From: Boothiomyces macroporosus
Lineage: Eukaryota > Chytridiomycota > Chytridiomycetes > Rhizophydiales > Terramycetaceae
Assembly: GCA_027604185.1 (NCBI GenBank)
Contig: JADGKB010000020.1
Span: 91,496-155,495 of the forward strand
Length of the DNA stretch: 64,000 bases
Direction: 5' to 3'
The position numbers and the translations under genes were made by a program. Below are positions 34,734 to 43,854 of the stretch, piece by piece. The notes under the pieces are model-generated. The model was not told the origin of the DNA. It saw only the letters and a list, made by a program, of their open reading frames with translations, and did no database searches. Numbering within the stretch: position 1 is the stretch's first letter; the number at the start of each line of letters is the position of its first letter.

Positions 34734-35538
34734 ATGAAATTTGCCTTTCTGTTCGCACTGGCTGCAGCACAAATACACTTACAATCGCCAATATCTCGAA
34801 ATTCAACTACAGCTGCTAGTAAACTTTTAATTAATCGTAGCTGAGGATGAGACCGCACAACTAACTGGTCCTTGTGGAGGGAAAACGGTGCCAGGTCCTA
34901 GGTCGCAGCAGCCTTTACAGTTCAGTATTTCCCTGGATAGCAAGAATTCAAATGCAGAAATATGGATTAATGCAGCTGCTGGAGAAAATCCTACAACTTT
35001 TCCATCTTCATTGTTTAATGCTAATTTTACCAATGCAGGTCCAGTCACTATAGCAATTGATTTATCCCAAATCCCAGGCTTGAACGGATTGACACCAGCA
35101 ACTGTTCAGATTATACAGACTTCTGCGGATACCACTCATGACAGGTTTATATGTTTAGATTTACTGGTTAATGCACCAGTCGTAACAACCACTACTACAA
35201 CCACTACTACCACCACTACTACAACCACTACTACCACCACTAGTTCAACTACAACTGTTCATATGGCAGCCACCATTCCGGCAAATTCAGAGATGGCTGC
35301 AACAGTGCCAGTGGACACCACAGTAGCGCAAACGACAATATTAGCTAGTACCATAGGCAGCGTCATGCCTACCCCTAACGCGGGTTATTTTACACCAGGT
35401 GCTGTATATAATACTCCTGGTGCTGTATATACAAATCCAATGATGAATCCGTCCACCACCGATGCTCCAAAGATTAGCGGAGACATTTCCATGAAGCCGC
35501 TCTGGCTACTAGTTCCATTTATCTTTTATAATCTTTAA
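34734..35538 (+). CDS. BIM1/X325-type copper-binding GPI protein
   Basis: Exons 34734..34818 and 34841..35538, one 22-nt intron; 260 aa. A signal peptide (MKFAFLFALAAAQ) is followed by IHLQSPISRN, then TGPCGGKTVPGPRSQQPLQF, an Ig-like beta core, and HDRFICLDLLV. A Thr tract follows (about residues 138-155), then two TPGAVY repeats and a C-terminal hydrophobic GPI signal (MKPLWLLVPFIFYNL). This layout matches the LPMO-like X325/BIM1 family, whose mature N-terminal His binds copper and which serves copper uptake in fungi. The His is two residues after the most likely cleavage site (Ala-Gln), so free N-terminal His is uncertain. Confidence 0.8.
35187..35240 (+). repeat. ACN trinucleotide tract coding for poly-Thr
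   Basis: Two near-perfect 24-bp units of mixed ACT/ACA/ACC codons inside the BIM1-like gene. They encode the Thr linker before the GPI signal, a likely O-mannosylated stalk. Confidence 0.75.
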
Positions 35539-35609
35539 AATAAACGGTCATTTTATTATAGTGATGGCATACGTCTGTCTAGACAGATTATATTGCCCCC
35601 AGCGGCTTG

Positions 35610-36041
35610 TTATAGCACTGGCATCTTTACGATCTGCTTTTCCTTGTTCTTGCAATGCTCAACCAAATCCTTCCAAAATACCATCTTTTCAATCCTTTCC
35701 GGAACAGTGCGAGCTCCTATCGCCCAGTAGAAAATATCCCAATCATTTTCATTCAACAGTTCATCGTACTGCTCCAACTCCTTCATTCCAAAACTATCCA
35801 ATCGCTTGTGGAAAAATGAAGAGAGAAGCAAGTCCGTTTCCAGAATTCCTCTCTTTCTTGAAGAATATATCAGTCTGGCTTTTTTATGTTCAAATGATTC
35901 ATCAGTTCGCTTCTTTGGCTTTAGGAATGGGAATGGCGAAGCGAATGGCACTTGCGGTTCCTTTGAAGTCGGGAATTTCTGAATGAATTCGTTTGAAGAG
36001 TTGTGTCTGACAAACTGGAGCAGTCGTTTTAAACTTTTCAT
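35610..36041 (-). CDS. SDHAF2: Succinate dehydrogenase assembly factor 2
   Basis: Single exon, 143 aa. SDHAF2 (yeast SDH5) is needed to attach FAD to the flavoprotein subunit of complex II. Seen: a basic leader (MKSLKRLLQFVRHNSS), then KKARLIYSSRKRGILETDLL, the FHKRLDSFGMKELEQYDELL helix, and LNENDWDIFYWAIG. All core family positions, including the RGILETD motif, are present. SDHC lies 4 kb away. Confidence 0.94.
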   Translation of the reverse strand: MKSLKRLLQFVRHNSSNEFIQKFPTSKEPQVPFASPFPFLKPKKRTDESFEHKKARLIYSSRKRGILETDLLLSSFFHKRLDSFGMKELEQYDELLNENDWDIFYWAIGARTVPERIEKMVFWKDLVEHCKNKEKQIVKMPVL

Positions 36042-36346
36042 TTTTCTGATGATTTGAAAACGGAAAAATATAAACTTGACACCTCTTGTAGATGGTTATT
36101 CCGAATTGCTTAATTATCCCTTGTTCGATTGTTCTGTAATGCGATGCTTCAGAGCTAGTGTACACCTGTCATGCACCGCTGGCGTGTTCAGGAGACTGAT
36201 AAGAACCGTTTCCTTTAGAATGTGTAGAATGAGTTGCGATGCGATTAATAATTTGAATTTAGTTTATCTCCAGTTTAATTGTGTGATGATGAATCATGAA
36301 TCTCCATCCGCATACCGCATTTTTTTTCCTGCACTTACATCAGAAA
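36042..36346. promoter_or_regulatory. 305-nt divergent promoter, SDHAF2 / GGC1
   Basis: Separates two divergent mitochondrial genes. Open frames here are antisense or out of frame. A TTTTTTTTCC run lies just before the GGC1 start. Nothing else recognised. Confidence 0.4.
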
Positions 36347-37320
36347 ATGGGAGCACCTTCTTCGAATTCAAAAGAATCTGTTACCGCACGTCTATTAGGA
36401 TCTGGTACTTCCGGCATCCTTGAACTATTGGGTTTCCATCCAGTCGATACAGTCGCCAAGAGATTGATGAACAACAAACAAAAAATATTCGCAAACGAAA
36501 TTCCACTTTCAACAAGTATGGGTACTTTGAATTCTGTTATATTTAAGGTATTTTGAATCTCATTCTAGGACGCTGCTCAAAAAGGTACGTTAAGAAAGTA
36601 CATGTCTCTTTTCCCAGGACTGGGAGCTGCAGCTGGGTACAAGATCTTGCAGAGAATGTATAAATTTGGAGGGCAACCATTCGTCAATGATTATTTAAAC
36701 AAGAACCACAAATCCACGTTCAAGTCTCTGTTTGGAGAAAAACATTCAAAAACAATTATGCATGCGACTGCCGGAAGTATTATTGGTATCGGTGAAATTG
36801 TTTTGTTGCCATTGGATGCATTGAAAATCAAGATGCAAGTTGCTGCAAAGGAGTATGGTGGGAAATCTGCATTTGATATTTTAAAGGAAGAAGGATTTTC
36901 ATTATACAGAGGTGCATCCTGGACCGCGGCAAGAAACGCTCCAGGATCGTTTGCTTTGTTTGGTGCTTCTGCGGTTGTAAAGGAGCATGTGTTCAAGTTG
37001 GAGGATTACTCCAAGGCCACTTTGTTCCACAACTTTGTCGCATCTATTGCTGGGGCAGTTGCTTCGATTACCATTTCAGCACCGCTTGATGTAATCAAAA
37101 CCAGAATCCAAGCTAAATCTGCCTCCCAAAGCGTTGGTGGATGGACCATTGTAAAAGATATGATTGCAAAGGAGGGAGTAGCTTCATTCTTCAAGGTAAT
37201 TGAATTTAATTATAGGGATTGACTCCTAAAATATTGGTTGTAGGTCCAAAGCTTATCTTTTCTTACACTGTCGCTCAACAAATGATTCCAATGTTTGCAA
37301 AATACGTTGATAAAAAGTAA
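36347..37320 (+). CDS. GGC1: Mitochondrial GTP/GDP carrier (GGC1-like)
   Basis: Exons 36347..36547, 36569..37195, 37216..37320, introns 21 and 20 nt; 310 aa. It is a mitochondrial carrier family protein with three repeats, each with the Px(D/E) signature: GFHPVDTVAKR, LLPLDALKIK, SAPLDVIKTRIQ. The fungal GGC1 stretch LFPGLGAAAGYKILQRMYKF and GQPFVNDYLNKNH point to the GTP/GDP exchanger that feeds GTP to the matrix and affects iron handling. RGASWTAARNAPGSFALFG is also typical. The ATG at 36347 (MGAPSSNSKESVTARLLGSG) is chosen over one at 36296, which would add a His/Phe-rich stretch. Confidence 0.92.
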
Positions 37321-37470
37321 GATATGAATAAACTATATTTTATAGACTAGCATTGAACTTGCTGGAATAAGAGCCATGATCAGCAAAAAGTTGTTGAGCA
37401 TGTGGTGATTGATGACGTTTGCGCGTATTGTTTGCACTGTATTACTCAAAGAATAGAGTAACGTAATTTC

Positions 37471-39057
37471 ATGAAAGTATTCTCAACGCTCCTGCTAAAT
37501 TCAATCACGGCATTCTATGTCTTGGAATCCCAATACCTGACAGAAAATTGCAAAGGAGCCCCTCCTAGTCTATACGTATTCAACGAGCAAAACTTCCAGG
37601 ATGGCTGGTATCTGCCAAACGAAACATGGTCCCCATTCTACATTGACATTAATTACTTTTTGTACGATATTCGCTCATGCGGCTATCTTCCTCCAGGAGT
37701 ACAATTACCCTACAGCTGCTGCTATACTTCACTCAATTCCACTTTTACACATCCCTATCTCAGCGGAGCACCACAGTTTTTCAATGAAATCAACCAGGTG
37801 AATCACTACCTCCCACAAGCCATGCTGGGTTCGAAATACTGCAGAATCAATAGAGTTGACTATACAGATAACACGCAACTGTATGGGTATAGTATTATCT
37901 ATTTGCAGCCACAGGTAGATACATGTGTCGATGATTGGCTAACGTGCGCTCCAGATGGAACTCTTACGATTTATAACAATACTGGGTGTAGTGGATTTTC
38001 AGAGCAGTTTCATCTAAATGACCAAAACCAAACATTCACTTCGGTAATGATGGGTAATTTTGTTGCCCAGTTTGCTACTATCAATGAAGCACCCATGCAT
38101 GTAACTTGGCAAGCTTATTTCCCTTATAGCCTGCTTATCCCTTATTTCAACAAACCAGGCTGTATCGTTGCCCTAGTCGTCTACTGTTTATGTATACTAA
38201 TTGCGGCTATTATGCTAAGCTGGACAGTGTATGCAAATAGAGTTAATCTATTGCATTTAAAACCAGTTGTCCTTTTAACTATTGTCTGTCAAATCTTTTG
38301 GTTCGTTTGGCCAATACTAAAAATGACTGATTATATTGACAGGTTTGCTAGCTACACACAGGAAGCTGCTATTGGAGAGGCAATGAATATTGCTGCTTCT
38401 GTTGCAATGTTGTGTAGTGTATGGATAACCAACACAATCTTGTTTTCGGCATTCGAAATTAGAAAAATGATTTACAAGGCTGCAATTACATTTGCAGTGT
38501 TGCTAATCAATATATGTTTGAATGTGCCCATCTATTACTATTATTGGTCTGATTGTGGCCCTGGGGTTTGTCCCCCAGACAATGTTGCAGCGTTAATCTC
38601 AAACTGGGCGCCATTTAAAGTTTATTGGATCCTGTTTGTATTACTTTGGAACAGTGCTGTTCCGATTGCTGTTTCCATGAAAGTTCTGGCAGTGTTTGAA
38701 AGTGGAAAGTTTTCCAAACGCTTCAAAGTTCTTCAAAGTGCTGACCCATACTTGATCCCTTTACTGGTAGGCAACTTTTGCTGCTTTGTCTTTTACCTTG
38801 TATCAAATTACCTTGGTAGTTATTCTGCCGTTTTCTATGATGACTTTGTTGCCATGAACATGTCTGCATACGACACTTTGGCTCTCATATTGCACTCTGC
38901 ATTTACTGTGCAAATTACACAGTCAATTAAAAGAGTATCACATCTAAAGTTCAGCTCTACAATGCAAGCCAGCTCCCATCTATCCAGCACTGCGCTTGGT
39001 GAAAAGGAAAAAGGTGGGGGATCGAAAATGGAAACTAAAAAGACTGTAAAGCCATGA
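37471..39057 (+). CDS. Orphan 7TM receptor-like protein with Cys-rich ectodomain
   Basis: Single exon, 528 aa. A signal peptide (MKVFSTLLLNSITAFYVLES) and an ectodomain of ~210 residues with about 14 Cys and several N-glycosylation sequons are followed by seven hydrophobic helices. The first is CIVALVVYCLCILIAAIMLS, then VVLLTIVCQIFWFVWPIL, then MNIAASVAMLCSVWITNTIL; helix 7 is TLALILHSAFTVQITQSI. A Ser/Lys-rich cytosolic tail closes the protein. The layout is that of a class C-like or other G-protein coupled receptor, but I recognise no family motif. Three RGS genes lie 3-6 kb downstream, which fits G-protein signalling. It converges on the LRR gene with a 26-nt gap. Confidence 0.75.
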   Translation: MKVFSTLLLNSITAFYVLESQYLTENCKGAPPSLYVFNEQNFQDGWYLPNETWSPFYIDINYFLYDIRSCGYLPPGVQLPYSCCYTSLNSTFTHPYLSGAPQFFNEINQVNHYLPQAMLGSKYCRINRVDYTDNTQLYGYSIIYLQPQVDTCVDDWLTCAPDGTLTIYNNTGCSGFSEQFHLNDQNQTFTSVMMGNFVAQFATINEAPMHVTWQAYFPYSLLIPYFNKPGCIVALVVYCLCILIAAIMLSWTVYANRVNLLHLKPVVLLTIVCQIFWFVWPILKMTDYIDRFASYTQEAAIGEAMNIAASVAMLCSVWITNTILFSAFEIRKMIYKAAITFAVLLINICLNVPIYYYYWSDCGPGVCPPDNVAALISNWAPFKVYWILFVLLWNSAVPIAVSMKVLAVFESGKFSKRFKVLQSADPYLIPLLVGNFCCFVFYLVSNYLGSYSAVFYDDFVAMNMSAYDTLALILHSAFTVQITQSIKRVSHLKFSSTMQASSHLSSTALGEKEKGGGSKMETKKTVKP

Positions 39058-39083
39058 ATAGTAATAAAGAGTATCTATTAAGT

Positions 39084-40481
39084 TCAACAGCAGGATACAC
39101 ACTGGTGTTGTTTTCCCCACATACAGGCATCCGACATATTTCCAGTCATACCTGTCAAATCCAAAGTTTCAAGCCTTTGAAATGAAAAAAGATCCAGTTT
39201 GTAGGTTGCATTAAGTTGCGAAAGGCGTAATGTCACCAATGATTCTTTCATTTTGCTAGCGCTATTCAAAAACGTAAAGATGTTTGGCCCAATGGAGATA
39301 TTTTGCAAGCTCAAGTTTTCAAGTTCGCACTGCCAGAGCGATTCAGGCAGTAGTCTATCCCAGCCAGGTAAATAATCTAAGCAAAGAGAGAGCAAGGAAT
39401 TGCTGACTTTTGAAAATCCAAACTGATATCCAACTGATTTCAGTACAATCGATTGAATAGTTTCGATTTGAAACAATTCCGAAGGAAGGTACCCATGCAC
39501 GTTGTTGGCGTTTCCAATAAATGTAAGGTTGGCGAGATTATATAGATTAGTAATACTGTCAGGTATCGAGGTTGGAACGGTTCCATTCAAAAATATTGAT
39601 ACAATAAGTCCTACATCATCACAAATAATTCCATCCCAGCCACAGTATTTTGAATCATTCATCCATCCACTGATTGCTGGCATTAACTCATACATTCTAC
39701 CCAAAGTACAAATTGACAATACCTGTGGTGTAAGGATGCCTGGATCAGCAAAACAAAAATCCATACTACACTGCTGCTTGTAAAAAGTAGATACGTCAGT
39801 TGCATTCAAGAGATAGCTACATTGATCTCTTATAGATATTTCCATGGAATTAAGAAGGCTTCCTTTTGGTTTCGTCCCATCTGGGCTATCAATGGTTCGA
39901 TTGATTTGCACAATAGAAGGATGTGTAGTATTAGATCGCAAAGATGTTGGATCTGTGTGTTCATTCATAATCATAATTGAGAGTGTAATAAATATAGATA
40001 CAAGTGTCAGAATTACAACTGTGATGGGAAGGTACAAGTACCAGAACCGCCTGTGAATTGAAAGTGACCTTGGGCTTTTTGGTAACGCTGGTAAACAACG
40101 CAGCCTTCTGGTTTTCTTGTATACAGCTGCTGTTGATACGATTGCAGTTTTTTCGCCTATTGTGACTCTTTCACTGTACTGGGGTATGGTGAATGTATCC
40201 TTTAAAGGTTGGTAACTAGAATAAACGTACTTTGGTTCAGTGATTACACACGGCACTGGTTCAGGAATGATGGTTGTGATAGTAGTCGACATTGTAAGTC
40301 TTCTTCCAAGTGAACTATAAGAGCTATGGGTATGCATCCTCCTTGCGTTTGCAGGATATTGCCCTTTTATCAAAGGATCAGTTCGTGACATGGTGCCAGA
40401 AATCGACGTGCAGTCACTCTTTGCTATAAAGCTCTCTGCACCACGCTTTTCTTTATATTTCCAGGCTTTGAATAATATCAA
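39084..40481 (-). CDS. Type II membrane protein with extracellular LRR domain
   Basis: Single exon, 465 aa. A ~150-residue cytosolic Ser/Tyr-rich N-terminus precedes one membrane helix (YLYLPITVVILTLVSIFITL) and a glycosylated outside domain. That domain holds a Cys pair region, the LRR cap motif YCGWDGIICDD, and weak leucine-rich repeats (VPTSIPDSITNLYNLANLTF, YLPSELFQIETIQSIVL, LSLQNISIGPN, LRLSQLNATYKLDLFSFQRL). There is no kinase domain. It could be a recognition or adhesion receptor. Translation could also begin at an internal Met ~30 residues later (MSRTDPL). Confidence 0.75.
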   Translation of the reverse strand: MILFKAWKYKEKRGAESFIAKSDCTSISGTMSRTDPLIKGQYPANARRMHTHSSYSSLGRRLTMSTTITTIIPEPVPCVITEPKYVYSSYQPLKDTFTIPQYSERVTIGEKTAIVSTAAVYKKTRRLRCLPALPKSPRSLSIHRRFWYLYLPITVVILTLVSIFITLSIMIMNEHTDPTSLRSNTTHPSIVQINRTIDSPDGTKPKGSLLNSMEISIRDQCSYLLNATDVSTFYKQQCSMDFCFADPGILTPQVLSICTLGRMYELMPAISGWMNDSKYCGWDGIICDDVGLIVSIFLNGTVPTSIPDSITNLYNLANLTFIGNANNVHGYLPSELFQIETIQSIVLKSVGYQFGFSKVSNSLLSLCLDYLPGWDRLLPESLWQCELENLSLQNISIGPNIFTFLNSASKMKESLVTLRLSQLNATYKLDLFSFQRLETLDLTGMTGNMSDACMWGKQHQCVSCC

Positions 40482-40608
40482 GTTTCCATGTTTGAAAATT
40501 CGTTTTTGGAAATTTCCTGATACTGTTATATTTGCATAGCCATATTCGGATGCGACATTTGTGAAATTATTGGCTGGATTCTTGATACTCTTTGATTACA
40601 AAAGTTAA

Positions 40609-40770
40609 ATGAGCTCTCGGACCATTTCGGTAATGAGCAGCATCAAGGTTTTCCAGGATTTCTTGAATGGCGGACCAACCAAGCCAGCAACCAGCGTCCC
40701 AAAAACACCAGAACAAAAGCTCCAAGACCAAGCAAAGTTGGACAAGGTGCTGCGGGAAGGCGGCTTCTAG
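40609..40770 (+). CDS. Small 53-residue hypothetical protein
   Basis: An ATG-started frame fills the gap between the divergent LRR gene and PAC4: MSSRTISVMSS, FQDFLNGGPTKPATSVPKTP, EQKLQDQAKLDKVLREGGF. It is Lys/Gln-rich and helical at the C-terminus, and translation stops 32 nt before the PAC4 start. The coding feel is good but no family is recognised; a mitochondrial or cytosolic small protein is possible. It may also be an upstream ORF of PAC4. Confidence 0.5.
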   Translation: MSSRTISVMSSIKVFQDFLNGGPTKPATSVPKTPEQKLQDQAKLDKVLREGGF

Positions 40771-40802
40771 AAATAAATTGAGTTGTGTTTTACTTTTTTC
40801 AA

Positions 40803-41168
40803 ATGGAGCAGATCAGCATTCACCAGACTATTGAAAAGATTGATTCAGAGTTTCCATCAGTGGCATTTCAGATAATGGAAATGAAGGATTCGTATATGAT
40901 TTGGATTGGCGAAGCTACCCAGAGTGAAGCGGTAACTGGGCAGCTGGACCAACTAGCAGTTGCCCTAAAGTCTCCGTACCAAGACACACCAATCGCTAGC
41001 ACTCTGATAAAACCAACAATGGAGAGCCTGAGTGAATCGATCGCAAAGAAACTCTGCCAGCGCTTCAGAAAGCAGTTCTTTGTATCATTCAATTTAGAAA
41101 TCAAAGATCCAGAAATATCCAGCAAAGTGCAGGTGAAATTATTTGAGCTCGTAAAAGGTCTCAATTAG
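40803..41168 (+). CDS. PSMG4: Proteasome assembly chaperone 4
   Basis: Single exon, 121 aa, the usual size. PAC4 pairs with PAC3 and guides early assembly of the 20S proteasome alpha ring. Seen: MEMKDSYMIWIGEATQ, LDQLAVALKSPYQDTPIAS, LIKPTMESLSESIAKKL, RKQFFVSFNLE. The Met at 40803 (MEQISIHQTI) is chosen over the upstream one at 40785 because the family begins there. The stop codon ends only 2 nt before the stop codon of the gene on the other strand. Confidence 0.85.
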   Translation: MEQISIHQTIEKIDSEFPSVAFQIMEMKDSYMIWIGEATQSEAVTGQLDQLAVALKSPYQDTPIASTLIKPTMESLSESIAKKLCQRFRKQFFVSFNLEIKDPEISSKVQVKLFELVKGLN

Positions 41169-41170
41169 CT

Positions 41171-41637
41171 TTATTCTCTTACGTAGTGTTTGACAGAGTG
41201 CCGGACTCTTTCCAAATCCGAATTAATAAATAGCCATTCCTTCAGATTATTTTGTGAACTGCTGTTCTTCTTATTCAATGTGCCTTCGTACAGGTAAGGA
41301 ATCAGGTACGGTCTACTGGTGTCCTCCGTCATCAGCAAAACCTATGGTAAAATTGGCTTACATTTGTATAGAGAAATCCTTCTTTATGCGGGTAAATTTC
41401 CGGTTCTCCAACCATTATTTGCAGGATTGTTTTAAAATCCAAATTGGACGCAACCTGAATCAATTGAATTCTTACTTCTATTCGGTTTATCAAAAGGTCC
41501 TTCTCGCGGATAATTCCAAAGTTTTTGGGTTTCAACAAAGTGGGGACGACTGTGTACTCTCGCAGTCTTTCTTCCTCTCTTCTGGCTTTATGCTGAATCC
41601 ATTCTGCCGCTGTGACATCTATTCCTGCATCCTCCAT
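41171..41637 (-). CDS. Conserved-looking hypothetical protein
   Basis: Exons 41171..41341 and 41362..41637 (minus), one 20-nt intron; 148 aa. Starts MEDAGIDVTAAEWIQHKARR with a charged helix, then VVPTLLKPKNFGIIREKDLL and a mixed alpha/beta end (RPYLIPYLYEGTLNKK, EWLFINSDLERVRHSV). The splice join is in frame and the C-terminal part reads as real protein, so I trust the model, but I do not recognise the family. Confidence 0.65.
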
Positions 41638-41704
41638 TCTTCAACCGTGAAGAAAAAAAAACATTGTCATTGTTAATTATTTCACCAAATAAAAGAAATA
41701 TATC

Positions 41705-42341
41705 ATGCTCTGTTGCAGCGGACTATACAATCCTGACGGACCACTATGCAGCGTTTCCAAGAAACTCTCTAGCACTCACAGCTCTAAAATGTTACGCGAG
41801 ACACGCAGACTATCGACTCTTGTAAATAGCAGCAGAACTTCTATAGCCACGAACAATAGATTACCTACTAGGAAGCAGTTTGAAGCTATCTTAATGTCAA
41901 AGGCACAGGCTGATGCTTTGGAGTTGTTTCTGACGGAGGAATACTGCGTTGAAAACTTGCATTTCATATGGGACATTCGCTCATACAAAGACAAAGTACA
42001 AAGGCTAAATTTGACCAGCCAGACTGATAGAGACATCTTAGCTGAAGTCAGAGAAAGAATTAAAACCGACTATCTGTTGCCCACAAGCAATAAGGAGGTA
42101 CTTTAATCTTATTCAGGTTAATCTGCCATCTTTAATGAGAAAAGAAATAATCACTGCTCATGAAAAGTTGAAACAAGATCCAAACTTGACACTAGATGAG
42201 TACAGAGATCAAAGCTTGGACATATTTGACAGGTCGGAAAATCATGTTGTAAACGTACTTGTTCAAGAGAGAGTAGGTAGATTCTATACAACTGCTTGTT
42301 ATGCCAACGCCGTCTCCATTGAGAATTTGGCCATTAATTGA
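41705..42341 (+). CDS. RGS-domain protein, copy 1 of 3
   Basis: Exons 41705..42097 and 42117..42341, one 19-nt intron; 205 aa. It is little more than an RGS domain, which speeds GTP hydrolysis by G-alpha. Seen: RKQFEAILMSKAQADALELF, LTEEYCVENLHFIWDIRSYK, TDYLLPTSNKEVNLPSL, FDRSENHVVNVLVQERVGRF. The N-terminus MLCCSGLYNPDGPLC has paired Cys suited to palmitoylation. It is the most diverged of the three copies and has a longer Ser-rich linker. The intron falls at the same codon (KE-VN) in all three copies. Confidence 0.9.
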
Positions 42342-42522
42342 TGAACAGAAAATGGGAAAACTTGTACTAAATAAAGCGCTCTGAGCCAGTTTCTTTAATA
42401 ATCATCTTTAATTTTTCCATTAGATTGGAGTTGCTTGTATATGGAAGTCGGTTATCCTTGACTGATATTCATTGTTGATTCGTGACGTAAACCATCCTTA
42501 GAAACTTATCAAAAATTAATAC

Positions 42523-43124
42523 ATGTGCGGAGGATCAAAGAACCCTGATGGTCCAGCAGCTGTTGCCCCACAAAAGGCCGAAGCAAATAACACGAAAGCG
42601 GATTCGAAACCTTCAGAATTAACTCCAACTACAGCAGTACTAAAACGACAACCTACTAAAAAGTTTTTGGAAGCGATATTACAGTCAAAAGAGCTGTCAC
42701 AAGCGCTAGAGTCATTTCTCCAGGCAGAGTTCTGTCTGGAAAATTTATTGTTTATACAAAGAACTGGTAATTATCGCGAAGAATTCAAAAAATCAGATCT
42801 TGATAAGCCTGAAGACCGCCAAAAATTGGAACAATTAAGCTCTGCTATTATGAATGATTTTATGTTACCTACGTCTGAGCGTGAGGTAACTTTATGTAAT
42901 CGTAGGTGAATATCCCAGCGAAACCAAAACGCGACTGTCTCATTGGAATTGAAACATTAAAAGCTAAAGGCATGAAGATGGAGACTGAAGAATACAGTCA
43001 AATGGCGGGAAAGTTGTTTGATCAATGTGAAAATCACGTCAAAACTGTTCTAGTACAAGAGAGAATTGGTAGATTCCAGACCACTCCCGCTTTCCAAAAT
43101 GCTTCACAGGGTGTACAATTATGA
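42523..43124 (+). CDS. RGS-domain protein, copy 2 of 3
   Basis: Exons 42523..42885 and 42906..43124, one 20-nt intron; 193 aa. Begins MCGGSKNPDGPAAV, then the RGS domain: TKKFLEAILQSKELSQALES, FLQAEFCLENLLFIQRTGNY, MNDFMLPTSEREVNIPAKPK, QCENHVKTVLVQERIGRFQT. It is very close to copy 3 throughout, so these two are the most recent duplication. Cys2 may be lipid-modified, which would hold it at the membrane near a G-protein coupled receptor. Confidence 0.92.
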
Positions 43125-43187
43125 ATAAACTGATATTTTCATTACCTGTTAATTGTTTGACGTGTGATTTTTTCTTGATTATTGACA

Positions 43188-43786
43188 ATGTGTGGAGGTA
43201 AAAAGAACCCAGATGGTCCAGCGGCAGTAGACCCAGCGTCTCCGGATAACGCTGATGCAAAGCGGTTACTTTCAAATGGCGAAGCGGCATTGAAAAGACA
43301 GCCTTCTACCAAAAAGTTTTTAGAGTCAATCCTGCAATCAAAGGAGCTATCTCAGGCACTAGAAGCTTTTTTACAAGCGGAGTTTTGTCTAGAAAACTTG
43401 CTATTCATTCAAAAAACTGGAGAATATAAGGAGGTACTGGACCATTCGGATTTGGACAGCGCTAGTGACAGGGAAAAGTTGGAGGAATTGAGGTCAAAAA
43501 TACTAAGCAATTACATGTTACCAGCTTCCGAAAAAGAAGTAACTTTATACATTCAAATTAGGTCAACATCCCAGCAAAAATCAAGCGCGATTGTTTAATT
43601 AGCTTGGAACAATTAAAAGCAAAGGGAATGAAAATGGAAACAGAGGAATACAAAGTCCTGGCCGGAAAAGTTTTTGAACAGTGTGAGAACCATATTAAAA
43701 CTGTCTTGGTGCAAGATAGGATCGGAAAGTTCCAGGATACACCTGCCTTCCAACAAGCAGCCGCGCAAGCTAATTTGTCTGAATAA
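43188..43786 (+). CDS. RGS-domain protein, copy 3 of 3
   Basis: Exons 43188..43538 and 43562..43786, one 23-nt intron at the shared KE-VN position; 191 aa. Begins MCGGKKNPDGPAAVDPASPD, followed by TKKFLESILQSKELSQALEA, FLQAEFCLENLLFIQKTGEY, LSNYMLPASEKEVNIPAKIK and QCENHIKTVLVQDRIGKFQD. The ATG at 43188 matches the start of copy 2. It lies 63 nt downstream of the copy 2 stop codon. Confidence 0.92.
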
Positions 43787-43854
43787 TATGAAAGATATTT
43801 ATCGTTTTTATTACGCAACTGCCATATGTGATGCTCTATAATAAAAAATAGTCT

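Noticed and set aside
34586..34819. 77-codon frame before the BIM1-like gene
   Set aside because: Overlaps the signal-peptide exon in another frame; its stop lies inside that gene's intron region; no homology sense.
36296..36346. Upstream start for GGC1
   Set aside because: Would add MNLHPHTAFFFLHLHQK, unlike the family; the Met at 36347 matches the expected N-terminus.
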